64,000 bases of DNA from Aureispira sp. CCB-E (GCF_031326345.1 NZ_CP133671.1:5332001-5396000); one strand, 5' to 3'. Numbered from the stretch's first letter, positions 8,473 through 18,073 are shown. Program-made: numbers and translations. The notes: generated by a model from the sequence alone, not told the origin.

Positions 8473-9051
8473 CTATTTCTTAGAAGCAACCCTTTTTCGA
8501 ATTCGACTCAAAGACTCTGGTGTCACCCCCAAATAACTTGCAATTTGATGCTGTGGGACTCGATGCAACAAGTCTGGTTGATTTTTTAACAAATCGCAGT
8601 AACGTTTTTCGGGTGAGGAACTTATAAAGTTTGCAAATTGTTCTTGAGTTTTACCAAATCCTTGCTCCAACAACAGTCGAATAAATGCTTCTAATTTAGG
8701 ATGTTGCTGATACATTGCCTGTTCTTGTGTTGGATTACCAACTAGTAAGATACAAGCTTCTACACAGACTAAATAATGCGTTGAAGGACTTTGTTCTGCG
8801 TAACTTGTAAAAGAAACGGCGGCTTGTTTTTCTGTATAAAAAGCAGTCGTCTTTTCTTCCCCATCTACTAGGTAATATTGGCGAATGCAGCCTTCTAACA
8901 CAAAAAAACATTTGTCTGCAATTTCGCCCTCTTTTAACAACAATGTGCCTTTAGGGAAAGCCTCTATATGAAGTTGTGCAGCGATTTCCTCCATTTCTGT
9001 TGTTGTAAAAAACTCAAATTGAGCCATGTATTCTATAATTTTCTCCTTCAT
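8473..9051 (-). CDS. Crp/Fnr family transcriptional regulator
   Basis: 192 residues. An N-terminal cyclic-nucleotide-binding-like beta roll (GTLLLKEGEIADKCFFVLEG, then CIRQYYL) is followed by a long helix and a C-terminal winged helix. The recognition region is HQIASYLGVTPESLSRIRKR, the usual signature for this Bacteroidota subgroup. The phosphate-binding cassette residues for cAMP are not conserved and there is no cysteine cluster for an Fe-S centre, so the effector is unknown. Targets cannot be deduced; the neighbouring CHAT protein gene, 44 bases upstream of its start, is on the same strand. Confidence 0.88.
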   Translation of the reverse strand: MKEKIIEYMAQFEFFTTTEMEEIAAQLHIEAFPKGTLLLKEGEIADKCFFVLEGCIRQYYLVDGEEKTTAFYTEKQAAVSFTSYAEQSPSTHYLVCVEACILLVGNPTQEQAMYQQHPKLEAFIRLLLEQGFGKTQEQFANFISSSPEKRYCDLLKNQPDLLHRVPQHQIASYLGVTPESLSRIRKRVASKK

Positions 9052-9095
9052 TTTTACCAGAATTTTGTTGAAACAACTAGATACAGTTTACTAAG

Positions 9096-11942
9096 TTACT
9101 CAATCAAAACAAAACCTGCCCAGTAAAAAGGGCTATACTTTTCTTGCATTTCCTTTTGCGCCAATTTCAACGCTTGTTTAGCAGAGCCTGTTTGTAAATA
9201 ATGCTCATAAAAAACGCCCATCAATTCTGCTGTTTCTTTGTCGGGGATTCGCCATAACGTCACCAACATTTGGCGTACACCTGCCGATTTTAAAGCTCTC
9301 TGTAAGCCAAAAATACCTTCGCTATCATATACATCGCCCAGTCCAGTCTCACAAGAAGATAAAACTACTAAGTCTGTTTTATACAAGTCCAAATTTGATA
9401 TCTCATAGGCGGTCAAAACCCCATCGTCTAAGCCTTCTATTGGGCGTTTGCCTTGCCACACTCGGTTGGCTCCTGTCAAAATCAAACCAGAGCGCATCAA
9501 AGGATTTTGTGCATAAATAATTTGTTTGTAAAATTCCTTGGAACCGACAGGGCTTGGAGTCAAAGGTCTGAAAAAATAGCCATGTGTGGCGATGTGTAAA
9601 ATATAAGGTGCTGCTTTTCTAGAATGCAATTTTACTTTATCTTCCAAAGCCTCCTCTCCTACGTACTTATGCGTCTGCCAATTCTTCTGATTAAACAGCA
9701 CATCAATCGTTTCTACTTCTTCTTTCGTTCCAACCAAGTAGTTAAAAAATAGATTTCCTCTAGAAAAATTATTAGCCAATGCTCGACTCAACGGCAACGC
9801 AGTATTCGCATAAGCATATAAATCATAAGTTGTTAAAACCTGTGTAGAATCTTTTATCTTTTTAACCAAATTGACCAACTTAGCAGAATCTACGCTAAAT
9901 TTAGCCCCACCAACCAAGACAATATCTTTCCTTATATTTTGGGTATTGGTAGGGTATACAAAGTCTCTAAAAGAACCATATTGTACCACCTCATAAGAAT
10001 CTAAAAGAAATTTTCCATTTTTGTCTCGAAGCGCAGCAAATGCTATTTGATGTAACAATCCAGTTGGAGATATATAAATTCGCTTAACTCTGGTCAACTC
10101 CGGTTCTAATGGTTTCCAAATCAATTCATAAAGTTCCTTATTGGTTAAAGAGCTATTGATGTAGCTTTGGCTATTTTTAGTGATATTAATATTTAATATA
10201 GCCTGCAACTCCTTATGATTGCTCAACGAAATCATTTGAGTCGTCTTTTTTCCTTTTTGGATAACCATCGCATAGTAGAGAATGGAATCTTCCCAATCTT
10301 TGCCATTATGATAGTTAAAATGAATAAAATCTATGGCTACTTCTCCCGCCTTTAGACGTTCTCGTATGCTATCTACGGTCAGCTGTTGACGGCGTAACTT
10401 AAACTGATTGGATAAAGCTCCAGAAGCAGCACTCAATTGTTTCTCTAACCCCAAAGCACGTTGATCCAAGTCTTCCAAATTTATACCCAACATATCTCGC
10501 TCCAATTTGGGCATTACCGCCGCTTGTGCCAATTGGCGGCGTACTCCCAGCCAATTGTAGTATTGGTTTCTCAATAAACTATCCCCTGCCGTTAACAAGC
10601 TAGCCCTTGTCGCAATACTGCCCTCCAAAGCCAAACCTTTTATTGCTAAATTGATGTTCGCAATTTCATTACTCAATTCAGGCATATTGGGCAATAGTTG
10701 TATTGCTGAGGAGTAAAATTGATGAACTGTTTGATTTAAATTCTTTAAAAATTTCAACCGCTCCGCTTCATTCAAACTAGGATAATAACTGTATAATTGA
10801 TGGATTAAATTCTTTGCCAAATCCATTAATACTTCCAGTGCTTTTTTATAATCTCTTTTAACCAAATAAAAATTAGATAAGTGGCCTAAAGTAGTTGTAT
10901 ATTCTGGATGGCTGACACTAAATTCATCTTCCAATAATGCCTTAGCTTGTTGATGGTACTCTTCAGAGTTCTCCAATTCATCAACCGACAGATGTAGTGC
11001 TCCTAAACTGTTCAATGTGATTGGATATTGGGGATGGTGATTGCCAAATATTTTTTCAATCAAATCCTTAGCATCTAAATAATGCTGTTTTGCTTTCTGC
11101 ACATCTCCTACCTGTTGATAAAAAGCGCCCAAATCATTTAATAAATCTGGATAATCCGCATAGTCTATTCCCGAAAACTGAACAATACTCTGTTGTGCTT
11201 CTAGATAATACTGCTCTGCTTTAACAGGATCATTTGCGGCTTGATATAATTCTGCCATTTGACTCAACCCTTTCGCATAATTGGGTTGATCAACGCCACT
11301 ATATCGAATAGGGTTTTTATTCGCATTGATATCTATATTGCTAAACTCCACCGAATTCGTGCTAGTTGCAGATAATTCTACTTGTTCTAATTTTTTGTTA
11401 TCAACAATTGGTTCTTCTATAAGAGTTGTCATTTGCTGATCAACAGAGTAATAAAAACATTTTGAGAGATTCCAAAATGTTCGTGCCGCAAGGCTAGATA
11501 ACTTCACCTCTGATAATCGACTACTTTTCATAGCTTGATTCATTGCCCCAAAACTATGAATTTTATGCTGAGCAAGCCACTCTAACCCTTTCCAGTTGAC
11601 AACAATCGTTGTCACATACTGTTGCTTACCTTCTAAAGAAACAACACGTGTTTTATCTTGACACAAAAAAGCCCGTTTAAGTCCATTATTAGTAATAAAA
11701 ATCCAATAATCGCCTTTTGATAAGATTGCTCCAGAATATGTACTAGTAATTGTTGCTGTTAAGCCTTTGATCGAACTTACAAAGCGAATTGAATAGTCTT
11801 GATTGGTTTTAGCGTCTAAGGTTACCGAGCAGCTAATCCAACCCGATTCAGCTACCTGATAGATGCTTTTGTCACAATCTTTTTGTCCAAAGGTAAGCGT
11901 TGAGTATCCCCAAAATAAAATTATGTAGAGTAAATATGGCAT
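9096..11942 (-). CDS. Secreted TPR-CHAT caspase-like protease
   Basis: 948 residues with an N-terminal signal peptide. Order: a unique N-terminal region (1-220), TPR repeats of the kinesin-light-chain type with 42-residue spacing (about 225-390, e.g. YAKGLSQMAELYQAANDPVK), a helical linker, and a C-terminal CHAT domain (about 540-948). The CHAT catalytic histidine lies in ILHIATHGYFF near residue 782 and the cysteine in DLVVLSSCETGLGDV near 862, so the caspase-like dyad is intact. CHAT proteases cleave or signal in several bacterial systems, but soluble secreted TPR-CHAT proteins of Bacteroidota have no assigned substrate. It ends with GFVLIE and has no T9SS domain. Neighbours do not reveal a partner. 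Confidence 0.9.
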   Translation of the reverse strand: MPYLLYIILFWGYSTLTFGQKDCDKSIYQVAESGWISCSVTLDAKTNQDYSIRFVSSIKGLTATITSTYSGAILSKGDYWIFITNNGLKRAFLCQDKTRVVSLEGKQQYVTTIVVNWKGLEWLAQHKIHSFGAMNQAMKSSRLSEVKLSSLAARTFWNLSKCFYYSVDQQMTTLIEEPIVDNKKLEQVELSATSTNSVEFSNIDINANKNPIRYSGVDQPNYAKGLSQMAELYQAANDPVKAEQYYLEAQQSIVQFSGIDYADYPDLLNDLGAFYQQVGDVQKAKQHYLDAKDLIEKIFGNHHPQYPITLNSLGALHLSVDELENSEEYHQQAKALLEDEFSVSHPEYTTTLGHLSNFYLVKRDYKKALEVLMDLAKNLIHQLYSYYPSLNEAERLKFLKNLNQTVHQFYSSAIQLLPNMPELSNEIANINLAIKGLALEGSIATRASLLTAGDSLLRNQYYNWLGVRRQLAQAAVMPKLERDMLGINLEDLDQRALGLEKQLSAASGALSNQFKLRRQQLTVDSIRERLKAGEVAIDFIHFNYHNGKDWEDSILYYAMVIQKGKKTTQMISLSNHKELQAILNINITKNSQSYINSSLTNKELYELIWKPLEPELTRVKRIYISPTGLLHQIAFAALRDKNGKFLLDSYEVVQYGSFRDFVYPTNTQNIRKDIVLVGGAKFSVDSAKLVNLVKKIKDSTQVLTTYDLYAYANTALPLSRALANNFSRGNLFFNYLVGTKEEVETIDVLFNQKNWQTHKYVGEEALEDKVKLHSRKAAPYILHIATHGYFFRPLTPSPVGSKEFYKQIIYAQNPLMRSGLILTGANRVWQGKRPIEGLDDGVLTAYEISNLDLYKTDLVVLSSCETGLGDVYDSEGIFGLQRALKSAGVRQMLVTLWRIPDKETAELMGVFYEHYLQTGSAKQALKLAQKEMQEKYSPFYWAGFVLIE

Positions 11943-12234
11943 ATGAATGTTCCTGAGTTTATCATTGAGATACAGTAGAACAAAATATACTCTATTATGA
12001 GATGACCGATTAATTTTTAATTAATTTTCATTCTACTGTTTATGCTTGTCACAATAGTTCGTTCAACTGACTCTAACAGCAGTTCATTCTACCCAATAAA
12101 ATGCGCGTGAGTGCAGTGTTATAACATATCATAAAGCATATTACTTTATTCCTAAAAGTACCATAAAGTAATCAATTTTAATTAGGAACTTGTTATAACA
12201 TTATTGAATTTTTCCAATTTAAAATTTCATTTAT
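11943..12234. repeat. Intergenic region with repeat-end fragment and hairpin
   Basis: 292 bases without a gene. The sequence at 12043-12059 (CTTGTCACAATAGTTC) shares 15 bases with 50726-50739 and continues into GTTCA, close to the TAGTTCGTTGA end of the element at 41808. A second structure pairs ATTACTTTAT (12140-12149) with ATAAAGTAAT (12163-12172), flanked by two copies of the palindrome GTTATAAC. It may serve as a terminator for the RidA gene. Confidence 0.45.
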
Positions 12235-12714
12235 TTAAGATGGCATATCCGTAATCAATGTAAAAGTAGCCGTTAGCCCTACACTAAAATTTCGAGGCAA
12301 CTTATGCACTCCAAAAATAGCCCTAGAGTGTTTTCCTTTTTCACCTAAAATATTGACAAACAAATCAGAGGCTCCATTGACAATAGAGGGTCCTTCGTCC
12401 CAATGTTCTCCAGATTGATAATACGCATCAATGTGGTTCAACCCAAGCACTTTATCAAAACCTACTTTTGCTTTTATTTGAGCTAGGACATTCAAAGCAC
12501 ATAATTGCATCGCTTTGTAACCGTCCTCGGTAGAAATTTCTACGCCTAAACGACCTTGATAAAAATGAGCTTGATTAATAATTGGAAATTGGATAGCCAC
12601 ATAAGCTATTGCCCCACGTATATTGACAGAGACATAAGACCCTCCTGGCAATGACACATTAGGTAAACTTAATTTTAATTCTCGCAGTTTTTCTTCTACT
12701 AAATTCCTGTTCAT
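12235..12714 (-). CDS. RidA/YjgF family protein
   Basis: 159 residues of the RidA (YjgF/YER057c/UK114) family. Typical members are trimeric cytoplasmic deaminases that hydrolyse reactive enamine and imine intermediates from PLP enzymes. The LGVEISTEDGYKAMQLCALN segment and GVHKLPRNFSVGLTATFTLI end resemble the longer TIM-barrel-like RidA subgroup with sequence LPxxxxVE. The catalytic arginine of canonical RidA (in the IxRxxVxV... region) is not clearly present: the corresponding end reads SRAIFGVHKLPRN, where the R may serve. Activity is therefore uncertain. It is an isolated gene. Confidence 0.82.
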   Translation of the reverse strand: MNRNLVEEKLRELKLSLPNVSLPGGSYVSVNIRGAIAYVAIQFPIINQAHFYQGRLGVEISTEDGYKAMQLCALNVLAQIKAKVGFDKVLGLNHIDAYYQSGEHWDEGPSIVNGASDLFVNILGEKGKHSRAIFGVHKLPRNFSVGLTATFTLITDMPS

Positions 12715-12910
12715 ACGTTAATAAAATAGGTTTTATAAGATATTCTTTATTCAAGGCAACTCACCATGAACCAAGTAGGATAAGAGAAATAAATATATTG
12801 CTCCTTAGTCTTCCTTGCTTAAGTTTCATAGTAAACAATAATATAATAATAATTCGCTAATTTTTGTTCTGTAGAAGGGCTAAAAAATGAGTTGTGGTAA
12901 GTATTAAAAT

Positions 12911-14836
12911 TTATTTCCGTTTGGCTACAACCTCATCGTAGGAATACAGTGCAGTATCCACAAATTTCTTATTCCAAACCAAAGGATTCATTGCTAAGAC
13001 AATTACTTTTAATCGGTTCATTCGTTTACATACGGCAGGAAATTCCTCTAATTTATTTCCTTTTAAATTTAACGTACGCAAACCTTGTAGACGCTCCAAA
13101 TCATCTGGCAATTGGCAAATTTCATTGTTGCCTAAAGACAAATACCACATTTGCTGAAAATCTAGTAACTTTTTTGGAAAAGACGTTAGATTAGCTTTTT
13201 CGATAGCCACTCGTTTGGCATTTTTATACAAAAACAATTCCTCTAGTGCTTGGAAGTAACAATTTTTCAAAACGAAATCAGGTCGTTTGTCTATCAAGAA
13301 ATTAATTAAGGTATTTTTTTCTTCTGTTGACAAATGCTGTAACCAAAAACGCAAACCATTCTTAAAATTCCTAAAAACATAACGACCAATCCTCCAAGCA
13401 TCCAACTCCGTCCCTTTGGTATAATGCTGTAAATTATCCTCCAACGTGTACTCATCTAAGGTGGCACGCATAATGGGACGAACCTTAGCCGCCAATTTAG
13501 ATTGCAGCGTTTTGCTTGCGTTTTGTTTTAACAAACTCAATACCTTTTTTCGAAAAGAGGCATCATTTTTTGTATCTCTCCAAATCAAAAACAAATCTGT
13601 TAACAAGACTTTCGGCACCCCTCCTTCCTTCATAATAGTCAATGCCAAGGTTCTATTTTCAATATCTTTGTGATAAAGCAAGGTCGTCAAATGTTCTATA
13701 TCTGTTGGACTCGTTTCCTCTGTTTTTAGATATCTTCCTTTTTCAATTTCTAAAAAATTCAACAAAGTTGCTTCGTCGATGAACACCAATTGCTCAACAT
13801 TATTTATTGAAGGTAGTTTGATGGGTGGTGCTAATACGACATGCGTTGTTGTAGCTTTTATTTTGGTAACATATTGAATTCCTTTTTCTTTTATTTTTTC
13901 TTTGAGCGACTTCTTAGGTAGATTCGTTTTACCCCAAATTGCCAGTTCACTTTTTTCATCTAGTGGATTGTTAGCCAATGCTTCTTGCTGTTGTAGCAAT
14001 AGCTGCTCTAATGCTCGTTCACCAATCTCTTGATGTTTTAGAGTCAAGCACTTTAGTAAGCTGTCTTGTTCAAACGTTCTTTTTGAAGATTGAGTTAATA
14101 ACTGATAAGCCACTTTTCTACCTTCAAAATCTAAAGAAACGGCTTTGAAAGCTTTTAATAAAATAGAAAAGGAAGTTCCTTTTAACCAATCCTCATCCAA
14201 ACCCAAATCTTGGGCATACAAACGACAGCCATTAGAATTTAAATCCAAGTTAAGAATGGCTAAGGGCAATTGTTTGTAAGGATTGTTTCTAATATCTAGA
14301 AAAGTGAGTGCTTTTAGTTTTTTGATAAAATTTGGCGACAAGGATTCTAGTCGATTACCCGCAATTCTCAATTCCCTTAAATGCAAACAATCTTCGTCCA
14401 ATTCAGGCAATTCAGACAACGCATTATTCGTCAAACTTAACTGGGTAATACGTGTATTGAGTGCGAAAAAGTCTTTGGAAATAGATTGGATTTTATTTCC
14501 TGTCAAATGAAGTTGTAAATCTCGTTCCCCAAATGCTAGTGATTTCGGAACAACCTCCAAAGCATTACCTGTAATTTCTAGATAAGTTAACTGCTTTAAA
14601 TCTGCCAAGTACTCTGGCAACTGTTCTAGTCCACAATCTCGAATGACTAGTGTTTCTAAATGCTGAAAGTTCGTAATTGCTTGAGGAATACGTTTAACAT
14701 CGCATTTTATAAGAACTAACGACTTTAATTTAGAACAAGCAAATATTGCTTTAGGAAGACGGTCAAGTTTTCTAAACCGTGCAGAAACAATTTTTGCCTC
14801 ATTTCCTTTTATATTGCTAAAGTCGTATACTTCCAT
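12911..14836 (-). CDS. Leucine-rich repeat protein with central BRCT-like region
   Basis: 641 residues without a signal peptide. Residues 1-210 form about eight LRRs (e.g. LTYLEITGNALEVVPKSLAF, LRELRIAGNRLESL). A middle region includes a BRCT-like segment around 300-345 (LAIWGKTNLPKKSLKEKIKE, then GIQYVTKIKATTTHVVLA), which has the strand-helix-strand and THVV ending of BRCT folds. A helical, HEAT-like stretch follows, and the protein closes with two or three more LRRs (WYLSLGNNEICQLPDDLERL). It starts 14 bases after the ABC ATPase stop, so the two are likely cotranscribed. Role unknown; a scaffold or sensing protein is inference. Confidence 0.75.
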   Translation of the reverse strand: MEVYDFSNIKGNEAKIVSARFRKLDRLPKAIFACSKLKSLVLIKCDVKRIPQAITNFQHLETLVIRDCGLEQLPEYLADLKQLTYLEITGNALEVVPKSLAFGERDLQLHLTGNKIQSISKDFFALNTRITQLSLTNNALSELPELDEDCLHLRELRIAGNRLESLSPNFIKKLKALTFLDIRNNPYKQLPLAILNLDLNSNGCRLYAQDLGLDEDWLKGTSFSILLKAFKAVSLDFEGRKVAYQLLTQSSKRTFEQDSLLKCLTLKHQEIGERALEQLLLQQQEALANNPLDEKSELAIWGKTNLPKKSLKEKIKEKGIQYVTKIKATTTHVVLAPPIKLPSINNVEQLVFIDEATLLNFLEIEKGRYLKTEETSPTDIEHLTTLLYHKDIENRTLALTIMKEGGVPKVLLTDLFLIWRDTKNDASFRKKVLSLLKQNASKTLQSKLAAKVRPIMRATLDEYTLEDNLQHYTKGTELDAWRIGRYVFRNFKNGLRFWLQHLSTEEKNTLINFLIDKRPDFVLKNCYFQALEELFLYKNAKRVAIEKANLTSFPKKLLDFQQMWYLSLGNNEICQLPDDLERLQGLRTLNLKGNKLEEFPAVCKRMNRLKVIVLAMNPLVWNKKFVDTALYSYDEVVAKRK

Positions 14837-14850
14837 CTCAAATACATTAT

Positions 14851-15498
14851 CTAGATTTTAACTTCTTGATCGTAATCAAAAAAGTAGCGTTCTTCTAAAG
14901 AGGCAATCGCAAAACCTGCGCCCTGTTTTTGACATTCTCGACTAATTAATTGGCAACATTTCTCAATATTATTTTTATCCAAATGCGAAAAAGGTTCGTC
15001 CATAATTAAGAATCTAAACGGTTGGCAAAGCGCACGAATAATAGCAATACGTTGACGTTGCCCATAAGACATTTGACCGCATTTTTTCTCCAACAAATGC
15101 TCTACTCCCAACTCTGTCGCCATCGCGACAATAGCCGACTCGGGTTGATGATTGGTTAGGTTATTTTTCAATTGTATATTTTCTAAAGCTGTCAATTCCA
15201 AAAACAAGCGTAAATCTTGAAAGACAACCGACAATTCTCGTTGGCGAATGTCTGCCCACTGATCCAAACTCAATTCTGTCAAAGCATACTCCCCTCCCAA
15301 TGCATTGATACGGACATCTCCAGTATAGTCTTTTCTCAAACCATACAAAATGTGTTGAAATGTCGTTTTTCCTTTACCAGATGGCGCTTCTACAAAATAT
15401 CGAGTAGCGGCATCAAAAGCAAATGTAGTCCCCCAAATATCAGAGGTTTCTAATTGATCGCTCAAAGGAATAGGAACTAGGTTGTTAAAAGAAAACAT
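14851..15498 (-). CDS. Orphan ABC transporter ATPase, LolD/FtsE-like, without H-loop histidine
   Basis: 215 residues. Walker A reads EAPSGKGKTT (near residue 38, alanine at the first glycine position), Q-loop VFQDLRLF, ABC signature MSYGQRQRIAIIRAL, Walker B FLIMDEPFSHLD. The H-loop that normally follows as THD reads IASLEERYFF, so the switch histidine is missing. The enzyme is short and lies next to no permease. Size and motifs recall the MacB/LolD/FtsE group, which pairs with FtsX-type permeases. One such permease is 29 kb away at 44604. The LRR gene follows it at 14 bases in the same orientation. ATP hydrolysis may be weak or atypical. Confidence 0.8.
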   Translation of the reverse strand: MFSFNNLVPIPLSDQLETSDIWGTTFAFDAATRYFVEAPSGKGKTTFQHILYGLRKDYTGDVRINALGGEYALTELSLDQWADIRQRELSVVFQDLRLFLELTALENIQLKNNLTNHQPESAIVAMATELGVEHLLEKKCGQMSYGQRQRIAIIRALCQPFRFLIMDEPFSHLDKNNIEKCCQLISRECQKQGAGFAIASLEERYFFDYDQEVKI

Positions 15499-15646
15499 GA
15501 ATAGAAAATAATTTAAGAATTAAAATGTAGTGCCGTGTTCACCAATAACTAGCTTATTGAACAAACAACTGTCATCAATATACAATTAAGTCCGTAGATT
15601 CACTTGGTTTTATAAGCTGATTTTCAGCCAAAGTTAGAGCCAAGAA

Positions 15647-16564
15647 CTACTCAACAGCGCTTGACTTTTTCTTTTTCTTCCATTTGTAATAAACCCCAAT
15701 ACCAATATTGGGTCCCTGTTGTACATTATTTGCCCATAAACCACCCGACAAAGAAAAATTCATACCAACGTAATCCGAAACAGGTACAATCGCCTTCAAA
15801 GTGAATGCTACAAAATTTTGATTGTTAACATACAAACCTGTTTGTACTTCTTGGGTTGAGTTTGGAATATCCGACTGCCCTGGCAAACAAACAATCGCAT
15901 CCAAAGCTACTGCTAAATAGGTACGCTTCCCTACTCGCCATCCTATTTCAAAATTCGCAACCCACTGGTGACTGTAGTCGTGGGTTCTAAAATTCATACC
16001 ACTTTCCAAATACGTATACATTTTCTCTTTGCCATATCCTATAGATAAAGAAGGTTGAAATCCCCAACAAGGATAAGCTGTTCTCAACCCTGTATTAGGA
16101 TTATAAGCTTGTATAGCAGTTGGTGCCGAAATCAAAGCATGAGCTGCTAAATGGATGGTTTTACTAAAAAAATTATACTTTCCTCCTAATCGAGCATTTC
16201 CTAAGTCGACTAGAGTTCCTGCATCCAATACCATGCTTGGAGGACCAAAAGCATTAGTTCCCAATTGATTCGGGTCAACAGTTTGCACCTCTTGCCCAGA
16301 TGAAACAATTTTTAGAGGTAATGAAGCAGAAAGGGTGAAGCGTTTTGTCAAACCATATTCTGCATACAACTCTGCTGTAGCGTCAAAAATAGACCGATTC
16401 AAAAACTTGGTTCTATACGCATTGATCGAAAGTCTATTAATAGGCGGAATGGCATACGCTGCAAATTGTACATAGCCTTCTCCCTTTTTTTTTGCCCAAG
16501 GTCCACCAGCATAACTATCTCCCCATAATAGCCCAAGTAATAGTGTTAATATTGCGTATCTCAT
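15647..16564 (-). CDS. Outer-membrane beta-barrel-like protein
   Basis: 305 residues with a signal peptide (RYAILTLLLGLLWGDSYAG) and then alternating hydrophobic/polar strands with many glycines and aromatic girdle residues. Examples are AELYAEYGLTKRFTLSASLP, NFEIGWRVGKRTYLAVALDA, and the closing NIGIGVYYKWKKKKK, where strands end in aromatic residues. It resembles transporter or MetA/phenol-degradation-type barrels of Bacteroidota that have no known substrate. The very basic C-terminal tail (KWKKKKKS) is unusual for an outer-membrane barrel end, which would normally finish in an aromatic residue. No partner gene identified. Confidence 0.65.
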   Translation of the reverse strand: MRYAILTLLLGLLWGDSYAGGPWAKKKGEGYVQFAAYAIPPINRLSINAYRTKFLNRSIFDATAELYAEYGLTKRFTLSASLPLKIVSSGQEVQTVDPNQLGTNAFGPPSMVLDAGTLVDLGNARLGGKYNFFSKTIHLAAHALISAPTAIQAYNPNTGLRTAYPCWGFQPSLSIGYGKEKMYTYLESGMNFRTHDYSHQWVANFEIGWRVGKRTYLAVALDAIVCLPGQSDIPNSTQEVQTGLYVNNQNFVAFTLKAIVPVSDYVGMNFSLSGGLWANNVQQGPNIGIGVYYKWKKKKKSSAVE

Positions 16565-16605
16565 TTTATTTTGTAGTTAGTTTTTGCCAATACAACTCAT
16601 AGATC

Positions 16606-16643
16606 AAAAAAAACACAAGTCATCCATAAACTGAATGACTTGT
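16606..16643 (-). terminator. Rho-independent terminator of the TlpA-like gene
   Basis: Arms ACAAGTCAT (16615-16623) and ATGACTTGT (16635-16643) form a perfect 9-bp stem. On the minus strand it is followed by G and eight Ts (16606-16613). It lies directly downstream of the stop codon at 16673. Confidence 0.8.
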
Positions 16644-16672
16644 ATTACAACATTTTATACTTCAATTAATAT

Positions 16673-18073
16673 TTAAGAGCCAAATATCTCTCGTAGTTTT
16701 GCCTCCAACGTAGCTCCTCTAAGGCGTTTGGCAACAATATTACCTTCTTTATCAACCAAGACAGTATACGGAATACCACGCACGCCATAAGGTTTAGACA
16801 ATTGAGAACTCCAACCTTTTAAATCACTGACATGATGCCAAGTTAATTTATCTTTTTTGATTGCATCGACCCATTTATCTTTATTAGTATCCAAAGAAAC
16901 TCCTAAAATATCAAAACCTTTGTCCTTATATTTATTGTACAAACGAACTACATTCGGATTTTCACGACGACAAGGACCACACCAACTTGCCCAGAAATCA
17001 ATCAACACGTATTTACCTCTCAAATCCGTCAATGATAGCGTTTTACCTTCAGGTGTTGCCCCTGTAATATTAGCAGCTGCTTCTCCTACACCAGCAGCAC
17101 CTTTCAGCTTGGCGTATTGTTCTTTCATAAACTTATCTAACATAGGGTAATCTCCAGTGTACTTATCCATATAAGCTTTGCTGTACTTCATAAATACCTC
17201 ATTGTTTCTTCCCATCATTCCAAAAGTAACTGCTACCAAAGTAGGTTGGTGTAGTTGGCTCGTTTCTGGAACTTTTGCAAATAAACTATCAAGTACTGCT
17301 TTTTGTTCGGGACTCTTTAACCCTACCGTTGAAAGTGCTGTCGCATAATTTTTTACATTCTCATAGTAAAATGGCAATCTAGCATATACAGAGTCTTCAA
17401 AATCTACATAATCAAAAAATGACTCCGCAAAGTAAGCTCCTTCTACTTGCCCAGATTTTCCATTATTTTGATAACTCTGAAAGGTATTAAAAGCCATAAT
17501 ACGAGCTAATTCAGAGTTTTTTTGGCGCAAAGAATCCAACAACATCATTTTTTCTTTGTCTTCTTTAGCCATTTTTTTCTTAACCTTTTCCAAGGTGGCA
17601 TTATCTCCCTGTCCATTTTTATAATCGGTCATCAAAGTCATAAAAGTTTGGTTATAACCTTGAATTCGCTTCATTAGTTGATCATACTCTTTGTTCAAGG
17701 GACTATTGATAACCTTCAAGTCAGCTAATTTTGGTGTTACACCTTCCAGAATCACTGCTTTTTCTGTTCCCAACAAAACAGGTTTCAAATCTCTTAAACT
17801 AGCGCCAACATAATACATTCCTCTAGGTACTTGCCCTAAGTCGAAAGTACAGCCAAATCCTGCATCTGTTTTTGTTACGGCTTTGGTGACTACTTCTTCT
17901 GCTTGAATGCCTTTCCATGCATAAACACGAAGGCTATCTACTACATTGGTCGTATCCGAAACCTTTACTTCTAAGGTAATTGATTTAGGTAATTTTGTTG
18001 TTGTTTTTTTGGAATCGTTACAAGCCCAAGCTAGTATACACCCCAAGGTTAAAATTGTCCAAGTACGCATCAT
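16673..18073 (-). CDS. DUF4369-TlpA disulfide reductase lipoprotein
   Basis: 466 residues. The signal ends in LGCILAWAC, a lipobox. Residues about 30-130 form a DUF4369-type beta domain common in Bacteroidota. A long helical region (about 130-320) follows, then a thioredoxin-like domain with FWASWCGPCRRENPNVV near residue 360 and a cis-proline region VRGIPYTVLVDKEG. The CGPC active site is intact, so it is a periplasmic-side thiol-disulfide reductase of the TlpA/ResA kind, anchored to a membrane. Its usual jobs are keeping cytochrome or secreted-protein cysteines reduced. The gene ends in a clear terminator and has no operon partner. Confidence 0.9.
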   Translation of the reverse strand: MMRTWTILTLGCILAWACNDSKKTTTKLPKSITLEVKVSDTTNVVDSLRVYAWKGIQAEEVVTKAVTKTDAGFGCTFDLGQVPRGMYYVGASLRDLKPVLLGTEKAVILEGVTPKLADLKVINSPLNKEYDQLMKRIQGYNQTFMTLMTDYKNGQGDNATLEKVKKKMAKEDKEKMMLLDSLRQKNSELARIMAFNTFQSYQNNGKSGQVEGAYFAESFFDYVDFEDSVYARLPFYYENVKNYATALSTVGLKSPEQKAVLDSLFAKVPETSQLHQPTLVAVTFGMMGRNNEVFMKYSKAYMDKYTGDYPMLDKFMKEQYAKLKGAAGVGEAAANITGATPEGKTLSLTDLRGKYVLIDFWASWCGPCRRENPNVVRLYNKYKDKGFDILGVSLDTNKDKWVDAIKKDKLTWHHVSDLKGWSSQLSKPYGVRGIPYTVLVDKEGNIVAKRLRGATLEAKLREIFGS

